Origin: Dehalococcoidales bacterium
GTDB lineage: Bacteria; Chloroflexota; Dehalococcoidia; Dehalococcoidales; UBA3254
DNA length: 34,434 nt
Assembly (NCBI GenBank): GCA_016926695.1
Contig: JAFGOB010000140.1
Coordinates: forward strand, 1 to 34,434
Reading direction: 5' to 3'
Program-made: the position numbers and the translations under genes
Shown here: positions 1-6,192 of the stretch, piece after piece
Position numbering within the stretch: position 1 is the first letter of the stretch
Layout of the letters: every line of letters starts with the position of its first letter
The notes under the pieces: generated by a model
Told to the model about the DNA's origin: nothing
Database searches by the model: none
The model's input: only the letters and a program-made list of their open reading frames with translations

Positions 1-108
1 GGCAAATGGGGATATTCCCTGGGACTGGATGATGGGAGCCGGATGAGCTGAGAGGTTCATGTCCGGTGCTGCGAGGGCCTGGGGGTGAAATTCCCCCGGG
101 CTACTCAC
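1..108 (+). mobile_element. Group II intron, 3' end (domains V and VI)
   Basis: Bases 36-69 fold as a group II intron domain V: a lower stem joins 36-43 to 62-69 with the AGC triad at 37-39, a two-base bulge lies at 60-61, and an upper stem 44-49/54-59 is closed by a GAGA tetraloop (50-53). Bases 73-106 fold as domain VI: stem 73-85 with 93-106, and an unpaired A at 103 in the branch-point position. The 3' splice site is probably after the AC at 107-108, though a few bases either way are possible. Upstream domains and any intron-encoded reverse transcriptase lie off the left edge. The intron is on the same strand as the gene it interrupts, so splicing could restore that gene. The fold was done by eye. 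Confidence 0.8.
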
Positions 109-566
109 CTATATCGGAGGAAGACCTCTATATAGCTTCCTTTGATGGCAGTCAATGGCAGAAATTGGAAACCACCGTAGATTCAACAGAGAAAACTGCC
201 ACAGCCAGGGTATCGCATTTCAGCAACTTTTCCCTGGTATGTAAAGTCAATTTACCGCCTGATACGGAAACACCGCCTGAATCTCCAGTAATTGCACCTG
301 ATACCTTGACTACTACAACGAAAAACGCTCCGTCAAATACTCCCTTACCGGAAACAAAACCTGCTGCAAAACCTTCTCTTACATCAACGCCTGAGATCAC
401 GTCTTCTTCGGCTCAATTACCATCGTCCACAATACCGTCTGATACTTCTACCCCTGGTAAATCTGCCGGTACTCCCTGGGGTATTGTAGCCGGGATTATT
501 GGCGGAGTGATAATAATCATGTTTGTCATGGTATTTATGGTAAATATAAGAAGAAAGAAAAAATAA
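109..566 (+). CDS. C-terminal exon of a cell-surface protein (PGF-pre-PGF-like module, Thr/Pro stalk, membrane anchor)
   Basis: This is the downstream exon of a gene interrupted by the group II intron, so it has no start of its own. An ATG at 66 in the same frame lies inside intron domain V and is spurious. From about base 111 the protein reads SEEDLYIASFDGSQWQKLE, then VSHFSNFSL; this matches the end of PGF-pre-PGF-type modules, which typically show SEEDLYIAYYD and VSHFTTF. It is followed by about 75 residues rich in Thr, Ser and Pro (an extended stalk), a hydrophobic membrane helix, and a basic RRKKK end facing the cytoplasm. The likely role is an anchored extracellular protein; ligand or partner is unknown. 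A terminator-like hairpin follows directly. Confidence 0.65.
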
Positions 567-568
567 GA

Positions 569-620
569 GTTGATGATATCAGTACCGCAGGGAGTCTTCT
601 TTGCGGTACTGATGATCAAC
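569..620 (+). terminator. Long inverted repeat after the surface-protein gene
   Basis: Arms of 12 bases, ATCAGTACCGCA (578-589) and TGCGGTACTGAT (602-613), pair perfectly. They are extended by GTTGAT (569-574) and ATCAAC (615-620) across a small internal loop. The hairpin starts three bases after the stop codon, so it probably ends or protects that transcript. There is no clear run of T after it, so Rho-independent termination is not certain. Confidence 0.5.
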
Positions 621-783
621 CTGAATTAGTGAAAAAGCCGGATAGGTGAATCAAAATGATATAGTGTGACTTAAAGAAACCATGAGGATATCAACGAGTG
701 AGGTCTTTCTGGCAGTCTCTTTGACTGAATATTTCGTGAAAAAATGAGGTGTTTGACAGTTTGACAAGTTGGAGGTGAGTTAT

Positions 784-1032
784 TTGTCGATAGAACCAAT
801 CCGGTACGGTGTAAGTCATGAACATCAATGCCTAAATTGTGGTCACTACAGGTCGGAACCAGTCTTATTAAACGCTGGACAGACAATTGTGACAATAGTG
901 GCTGCGTTGCTTGCCATAACAGGTTTCGGCTTATTTGTTTCTATTCCCATGTGGATATGGTTGATTCCTAATATGAAGAAGAACAAAAAAAGGGAATGCA
1001 GTAATTGCGGATATATATGGCGTATAACATAG
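784..1032 (+). CDS. Small zinc-ribbon membrane protein
   Basis: An 82-residue protein with a treble pattern: an N-terminal CLNCGHY pair, a central hydrophobic stretch long enough for one or two membrane helices, and a C-terminal CSNCGYIW pair. The four cysteines would form one zinc ribbon brought together by the membrane hairpin. Start choice: GGAGGTGA at 771-778 sits five bases before the TTG at 784; the in-frame TTG at 769 would overlap the ribosome binding site itself. Proteins of this layout are common and mostly uncharacterised, so no function is assigned. It stands alone, with about 140 bases to the converging hicA. Confidence 0.6.
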   Translation: MSIEPIRYGVSHEHQCLNCGHYRSEPVLLNAGQTIVTIVAALLAITGFGLFVSIPMWIWLIPNMKKNKKRECSNCGYIWRIT

Positions 1033-1173
1033 CAAATTTCATATAATAATATTTAAAAATCCCATCTATATAATACGCATCCAAATGACTTGACGAATAG
1101 TGGAGTAATAAAAGCTTGTTTTGGGTCGCATGAAGAAATAGGATGGAAGGACTCAGGAGATGTAGGGTAGTTT

Positions 1174-1383
1174 CTACCCTTTGTCAAAATCGTCTTTACG
1201 AATGCCGAGGTCTCGCAGTATCCCGGAGATGGTTCCAGGTTTAAGATCATGACTACCCCAATTAGGAATCGTGGTGCGGGCTTCTGTTTGCAGGTTCATC
1301 CAGATTTCATGGCTGCCTTTAGCAGACCTATCGAGAAAGCAGCCTAAACTCTTAAGTCGGCGGGTAAGTTCGCGGTAATTCAC
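1174..1383 (-). CDS. hicA: HicA-family mRNA interferase toxin
   Basis: A 69-residue basic protein with the dsRBD-like HicA fold. It shows YRELTRRLKSLGC at the N-terminus, the catalytic-His motif GSHEIW near residue 24, and a C-terminal PGTISGILRDLGI helix. HicA toxins cleave translated mRNAs and are held inactive by HicB. The GTG start overlaps the hicB stop by four bases (GTGA, 1380-1383), so translation is coupled to the antitoxin. The length is normal for the family (about 60-80 residues), and nothing looks broken. Confidence 0.85.
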   Translation of the reverse strand: MNYRELTRRLKSLGCFLDRSAKGSHEIWMNLQTEARTTIPNWGSHDLKPGTISGILRDLGIRKDDFDKG

Positions 1384-1643
1384 AGGTAAACGGTAACCTC
1401 ATCGGCAGCTTTAGGGCCGACAAGTTCGTAAGCGGTATCTTCCACAGCCCGAGGTAGACGCTGCTTATGCTCTTTATAAGAACGGATATACTCAGCTGCG
1501 ACACTGCGCAGGATCTCCATGGCTTCGGCGGGAGTATCACCCCAGGCCCGGCAACCACTTAAGAGAGGAATCTCTGCCATATATTTATTTTCAGTTTCTT
1601 CGCTCGGTTGATACATGATCACCGGCAGTTTATATTGCTTCAT
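1380..1643 (-). CDS. hicB: HicB-family antitoxin
   Basis: An 87-residue protein with the HicB partial RNase H-like fold: a beta strand with YMAEIPLLSGCRAWGDT, then a helix with AEAMEILRSVAAEY. It should bind and neutralise the HicA encoded directly downstream and repress the operon. No separate HTH or ribbon-helix-helix domain is obvious in the tail, so DNA binding may rest on the last 20 residues. Start choice: ATG at 1643 has GAAGGTG about six bases upstream; a TTG at 1646 is too close to it. The antitoxin-first order is the less usual hicBA arrangement. Confidence 0.85.
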   Translation of the reverse strand: MKQYKLPVIMYQPSEETENKYMAEIPLLSGCRAWGDTPAEAMEILRSVAAEYIRSYKEHKQRLPRAVEDTAYELVGPKAADEVTVYL

Positions 1644-1670
1644 CAAGCACCTTCTGGTTCTAACTACCTA

Positions 1671-1704
1671 AAGTATATCCCATACTTATTTTACAACACA
1701 AGCG
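1671..1704 (-). promoter_or_regulatory. Probable hicBA promoter with palindromic operator
   Basis: Reading the minus strand, TTGTGT is followed after 18 bases by TATACT (plus-strand 1672-1677). The -10 box lies inside an inverted repeat, AAGTAT (1671-1676) and ATACTT (1682-1687), separated by five bases. An operator overlapping the -10 box fits autorepression by the HicB antitoxin. The assignment rests on position and symmetry only. Confidence 0.45.
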
Positions 1705-2100
1705 ATCACCATCAGGTTGGGTGATAGTTGGATGTTATCGCCACCTCAAAGAAGGTTTCAACTGGTTTCGCAAAAGTCCTGTTTGGTCCACCCATGGGGA
1801 TTTGAACTTGCCTTGGCGTTATGGGTGGGTGAACCCTCCCCCAGATATTTGCGGAGTATTCGGGGGTGTGCAAAGCTGGCAATGCAAAGGTAATTGCACA
1901 GCCTGTGCGAACTATTGCCGAGATTAAATGTTTTGGCATAGTTTAACGAATATGCCCGGACATAATTTACTTATGCTGCTGGAAAATCTAAGAGTAGCGC
2001 CTGCAAATCTGGTACAAGCTGCTTTTTCTCGAATGTAAGTTCGGGAACTGTCCAGAGTTGCCAGCCGGCAGCTATATCCTTATTCCAGGTTTATACTTCT
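1688..2100. other. Intergenic stretch without a convincing gene
   Basis: About 400 bases between hicB and the ABC ATPase gene. A plus-strand frame from GTG 1721 to 1927 encodes 68 residues with a Cys-rich end but has no ribosome binding site or recognisable family. On the minus strand, 2090 down to 1971 reads 39 codons of protein-like sequence (NKDIAAGWQLWTVPELTF) ending in TAA, but a stop precedes it and there is no start. This may be the remnant tail of a lost gene. Confidence 0.3.
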
Positions 2101-3015
2101 CTATTCCCCGCTGGCCCTCTCCCCCATTCCTTTGGCGCTTTCATCCATCAGCTTGACATACATATCTTCCAGCGCCGATTGTTTGACAGCCAGGTCTATC
2201 AAAGCCCAGTCTTTTTCCGAAATATCCTGGAGCAGAGCCGCGATCTGCGATACATCCGCCGTCCGGTAGATATAGTTGTCCCCCTGCTTTTCATAGTCCA
2301 GCTTTTCATCCGTCTTGAAGGTCACTTCGTACTCACGTTTGCCCAGCTTTTTACGGATGGAATCGATGGTATCGCAGATGTATATCTGCCCGTTCTTCAT
2401 GATCGCCACACGGTGACAGACATACTCAATATGATAGAGATTATGGGCGCTTAACACGATGGTCTTGCCGGCGGCATTCAGTTTCTTCAGATACTCGATG
2501 ATAAAGTAAGAAGTGAGGGGGTCCAGGCCGGAGTTCGGCTCATCCATCACCATGATGGATGGATCGTGAAGCATCGAGCGTGCGATGGCAACCTTCCTCT
2601 TCATACCCTTTGAAAGATCGCCGGTATACTTGTTTTTTTCAGCCAGTTTCAGCGATCCGAGCAGCTCGTCTATCCTGTCCTCGGCTTTCCAGCGCGGTAT
2701 CTGGTATAGTTCGGAAAAGAACAGCAGGTACTGCTGGACAGTCATATTTTCATAGAGAGGGCTTTCTTCGGGAAGATATCCGATGTAGTTCTTGATCCTG
2801 GCGCTTTCTCGTGTCATATCGTGTCCCATGATCTCAACTTTTCCTGAAGTAGGGGCCAGCAGGCCGACCATCATTTTCAAAGTGGTGGTCTTGCCTGCGC
2901 CGTTATGCCCTATTATCCCCAATATTTCACCCTGTTCAATTTGGATGCTGACATCGTTGACCGCCCTGAAGTTGTCATATATTTTGGTAAGAGATGATAA
3001 ATTTATTATGCTCAT
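2101..3015 (-). CDS. ABC transporter ATP-binding protein (ABC-2 export type)
   Basis: A 304-residue cytoplasmic ATPase. Walker A is GHNGAGKTT (residues 36-44), the signature is LSKGMKRK, and Walker B is IMVMDEPNSGLD, followed by the H-loop (LSAHN). The C-terminal 80 residues form the accessory region usual in NatA/CcmA-type exporters. It should power the two permeases encoded divergently from 3050. Start choice: ATG 3015 has GGAGGGG five bases upstream; longer in-frame versions would run into the permease gene. The ATPase and its likely permeases lie back to back with only 34 bases between start codons, which is unusual because such genes are normally co-linear. Confidence 0.9.
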   Translation of the reverse strand: MSIINLSSLTKIYDNFRAVNDVSIQIEQGEILGIIGHNGAGKTTTLKMMVGLLAPTSGKVEIMGHDMTRESARIKNYIGYLPEESPLYENMTVQQYLLFFSELYQIPRWKAEDRIDELLGSLKLAEKNKYTGDLSKGMKRKVAIARSMLHDPSIMVMDEPNSGLDPLTSYFIIEYLKKLNAAGKTIVLSAHNLYHIEYVCHRVAIMKNGQIYICDTIDSIRKKLGKREYEVTFKTDEKLDYEKQGDNYIYRTADVSQIAALLQDISEKDWALIDLAVKQSALEDMYVKLMDESAKGMGERASGE

Positions 3016-3049
3016 ATCCCCTCCAGTCACGTAAAAAGACAGTCGATTT

Positions 3050-4912
3050 ATGAAAAATATCCTGACCCTGGCAAAATGGGAAGTTACACGCCTGCGCTCG
3101 CGCTTCGGCGGTAAATCCAGGTTTATTATTATTCCGGTTATCCTGCTGCTTGTATTTCTATCATACTCCATTTACCAGCAGGACTTCACCATGTGTAAGG
3201 GAATCTACAACATCGGGTTGTCTCCTGACGGGCCGGTCATAGAAGACCAGCGATTTGAGATAAGTATCATGGACCGGCTGACCGGGGAAAGACAGCTTAA
3301 AGCCGGAATAATAGACCTGTATGTCGGCAGCACGGAAGTAGTTGTCAGGAAGGACGACCGCTCCCAATATGCCGCCGGTTCGCTCCAAAAATACCTGGAG
3401 AAACAGGAACTGGCCAGAATCGCCGGTCAATACCCCCTCGATCAGGCTTTCCCTCTGCGCATCAGGATAGAAACCCTGGCAACGGAAGGAAAAATCGATC
3501 CTTCGGCAGTGCAGGCTGCCCTTGATCCTGTTCTTTCGCTGGAAACGGATGAGCCTGCCATAGGGCAAACGGCGGAGTTAAGCCCGGATGCTCCGGTATT
3601 TGAGATTGATAATGAAGAGACCCTTGTATTCGAAACGGGCACTTCCGGGGAACCTACGGCGGACCAGTCTTCCAGCCTGGCCGTGCAGCAGCAGCTTGGA
3701 AATATCAAGGCGGAAAACAAACTGCCCGAGTTCAAGGCCGAATTCGTCGCCGAGGATGAGATAATCGTACCCTCGCTGATGAGTCCTCCCATGCCCCTGG
3801 CCCAGGTGATCCTGGCTTTCTTCTATATCATCCCCGTCTTTTTCGTCAGCGTATTTTTTACCAGCAGCTTCACTGAAGAAAAAGTCAATCGCAAGCTGGT
3901 TATACTCCTTTCAACACCCGTATCACGGCTTGAAATTATCCTGGGCAAGATGCTCCCCTATTTCGTCTATTCTTTTCTGGTGATTGTCATCGTAACCCTG
4001 TTTTTACAGGGTAATGTACTGACTGCACTGGGCATTTTCCTGCCGGTGGTGCTGTTTATATTTGCCATTTATTTGATGGTAGCCCTGACCTACCGTACAT
4101 TCAAGGACCAGACCTTCTTCTCGGTCCTGGCGCTGTCAGTAATCACTATCTATCTGGTAGTGCCGGCTATGTTCGCCGGAGTCAGCGATCTGAGCTATGT
4201 TTCACCTCTTACCCTGGCGGTAACCATGTTCAGGGGAGAAACCTTTAGCATCGACCACTATCTTATCGCTACTATTCCCCTGTATCTTACCTTTTTCCTG
4301 GTGATGTATGTAGGTACCAGGGTCTTCAATGAAGAATACCTGATGGGTTTTAAACCTTTGCACAGGAAACTGGCCGATGCCCTGAACATGTCCCTGAACA
4401 AAAGGCGCCTGTCAATCTCAATTTTTATCCTGAGCTTCCTGCTGGTCCCGCTGGTCTTCGCGGTACAACTGGTATCAATAGTAATTGTTTCAAACCTGCC
4501 CTCTCCCTTTATTCTCTGGGCTGTAATGCTTTTTTCTATCGTTATCGAGGAGATAGCCAAATCGGCCGGCATCGTGGCCGTGATGCAGAGGGGGGTATCC
4601 GTGTCCCGCCTCAGTCTCTTCAGGCTTTCCTTCCTTTCAGCTCTGGGGTTCTGGGCGGGTGAAAAACTACTGCTGGTTCTTACCGCCAACCTTTCCGCTG
4701 AGTCTCAACTGGTATCGGCTTTCTTCGGGACCGCTTTTTCCAGTGTCTGGATGTTAATAATTCCCCTGGTATTGCATACCGCCAGCACCTATCTGGTCTG
4801 TGCTCTGTCAAGCCGCGGCAGCAGGAAATATCCTCTTGCCTTAATCTGCGGTACGGTCATTCATTCCGTCTATGATGTATCGGTATTGTTTTTCACAGGA
4901 GTGATGCAGTGA
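3050..4912 (+). CDS. ABC-2 permease fused to a PrsW-like intramembrane protease domain
   Basis: A 620-residue membrane protein. Residues 1-40 give a cytoplasmic start and first helix, followed by a large outside domain of about 200 residues and then the permease helices (roughly 250-440) with FTEEKVNRKLVILLSTPVS, typical of NatB-like ABC-2 permeases. The last 170 residues are a second membrane domain carrying four motifs of PrsW-family proteases: EEIAK (E500, E501, K504), GFWAGEK (E539), LHTAS (H576) and IHSVYD (H605, D609). The fusion suggests export coupled to proteolysis or processing of a membrane substrate; the substrate is unknown. No clear ribosome binding site precedes ATG 3050. It overlaps the next permease by four bases. 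The permease part is firm; the protease part rests on motif recall. Confidence 0.8.
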   Translation: MKNILTLAKWEVTRLRSRFGGKSRFIIIPVILLLVFLSYSIYQQDFTMCKGIYNIGLSPDGPVIEDQRFEISIMDRLTGERQLKAGIIDLYVGSTEVVVRKDDRSQYAAGSLQKYLEKQELARIAGQYPLDQAFPLRIRIETLATEGKIDPSAVQAALDPVLSLETDEPAIGQTAELSPDAPVFEIDNEETLVFETGTSGEPTADQSSSLAVQQQLGNIKAENKLPEFKAEFVAEDEIIVPSLMSPPMPLAQVILAFFYIIPVFFVSVFFTSSFTEEKVNRKLVILLSTPVSRLEIILGKMLPYFVYSFLVIVIVTLFLQGNVLTALGIFLPVVLFIFAIYLMVALTYRTFKDQTFFSVLALSVITIYLVVPAMFAGVSDLSYVSPLTLAVTMFRGETFSIDHYLIATIPLYLTFFLVMYVGTRVFNEEYLMGFKPLHRKLADALNMSLNKRRLSISIFILSFLLVPLVFAVQLVSIVIVSNLPSPFILWAVMLFSIVIEEIAKSAGIVAVMQRGVSVSRLSLFRLSFLSALGFWAGEKLLLVLTANLSAESQLVSAFFGTAFSSVWMLIIPLVLHTASTYLVCALSSRGSRKYPLALICGTVIHSVYDVSVLFFTGVMQ

Positions 4913-5949
4913 ACGGATTTATAATCTTGCTTAAAAGGGAACTGAAATCGATCACCCGTGAAAAAACAATCATGTTCGCCATCCTGGTCCAGTTTTTCGT
5001 CGCTTCGCTCTCTTCTATTCTTCTGGTAGGCATTATGGCCTTCTATGACCCATCTTCTATCGCGCAAAACACCAAATCCGGCATCAGGATCGGTCTGATA
5101 GAAGAACACAACAGCCCCATGCAGGGTTACCTGAGACAGAAAGGGATAAGGGTCAGGACCTTCGACGATATAAAGACCGCTGAAACCTGTTTCAGGGACG
5201 GAAAGCTGGATGTCATCATGGAAATACCACCCGGTCAGTCCGGTGTAGTGGATATGAAGCTTGTATTACCCGAGATGGATGCCAAAAAGACCGTGGCCAT
5301 GATGCTTTTGCAGGAGCCTCTTAAAAACTATGAAAACTACCTGCGGTTTAAAAACGGTGTTATGCTGAACTATGAAGACCTGGGAGGGAAACCGGGCAAT
5401 ACCCATGAATTCCTTTATTCCATTATCGTTCCGGTCCTGATGTTATTCCCCGCACTGATTGCCGGCAGCATCATGATAGATACCGTCACCGAGGAGTTCG
5501 AGAATAAGACCTTCGACACGCTGGCGGCCACTCCGGTTTCTTTAAAACAGATATTTTCCGCCAAGATAGGTGCAGCCGTCGTTACAGCCGTCCTCCAGGT
5601 GGTTTTGTGGGCGGTGCTGCTGGGCGTAAACGGGCTTCACATTTTAAATCTGCCCCAGGTACTGATGATTGCCTTCATCGTTGCAGCGGCTGTTTCACTC
5701 ATAGCTGCAATTATCGCCCTTTATTTCAAGGACCGTGAACGCGCCCAGTTCGCCTATTCAATTGTACTCGTCATTCTGGCGGGCGGAAGCTACTTCACTG
5801 GTTTTTCCCCCATAAATCTCATCACCCGAATAGCCTCCGGTATTCAAAACGATGGGGCTTTATTGATCTCTCTGTACGCTTTGCTTGTCCTGGCGGCCGG
5901 CGTGATATTCTTTAAACTTGTAAAGAAACTGGTATTTCTTAAACAATAG
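4909..5949 (+). CDS. ABC-2 type permease
   Basis: A 346-residue membrane protein. An N-terminal cytoplasmic stretch with RELKSITREKTIMF leads into a first helix, an extracytoplasmic domain of about 130 residues, then five or so helices from residue 170. The loop DTVTEEFENKTFDTLAATPVS is the coupling segment seen in ABC-2 permeases. It probably forms a heterodimeric pore with the permease-protease fusion just upstream. The GTG start overlaps that gene's stop (GTGA, 4909-4912), so the two are translationally coupled. The transported compound cannot be read from the sequence. Confidence 0.85.
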   Translation: MNGFIILLKRELKSITREKTIMFAILVQFFVASLSSILLVGIMAFYDPSSIAQNTKSGIRIGLIEEHNSPMQGYLRQKGIRVRTFDDIKTAETCFRDGKLDVIMEIPPGQSGVVDMKLVLPEMDAKKTVAMMLLQEPLKNYENYLRFKNGVMLNYEDLGGKPGNTHEFLYSIIVPVLMLFPALIAGSIMIDTVTEEFENKTFDTLAATPVSLKQIFSAKIGAAVVTAVLQVVLWAVLLGVNGLHILNLPQVLMIAFIVAAAVSLIAAIIALYFKDRERAQFAYSIVLVILAGGSYFTGFSPINLITRIASGIQNDGALLISLYALLVLAAGVIFFKLVKKLVFLKQ

Positions 5950-6192
5950 ATATTTGTCTCACTACGCCAGTTTAGAAATCACCAGCCTCCCCGTTCCTGT
6001 ATTGGCTTATAAAAACACCCGTCACGGCAGCTATTGATTTATTGTTCCATCTCACCTATCATATTAAGGTAATTTGGTTACGTCAGACTTGCATTTTGTC
6101 TTCACATTTGGATTTTAGTGGGCTATAGCTGTATCCGTCCGTCGGATGTGCTGGTATATTCCCAAGAATAATAGACCTGGAGGAGTCTATTC

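Noticed and set aside
66..108. Start of the surface-protein frame at ATG 66
   Set aside because: These bases form intron domains V and VI; the protein-like sequence begins only after about 109.
1776..1850. tRNA-like 3' end on the minus strand (GTTCAAATCC and GGACCA)
   Set aside because: The T-stem bases do not pair and no acceptor or anticodon stem could be found upstream.
1721..1927. 68-residue plus-strand frame with a Cys-rich end
   Set aside because: GTG start without ribosome binding site, no family resemblance, odd composition.
3161..3792. Two long minus-strand frames inside the permease gene
   Set aside because: Antisense shadows of a well-supported membrane protein gene; no ribosome binding sites or known domains.
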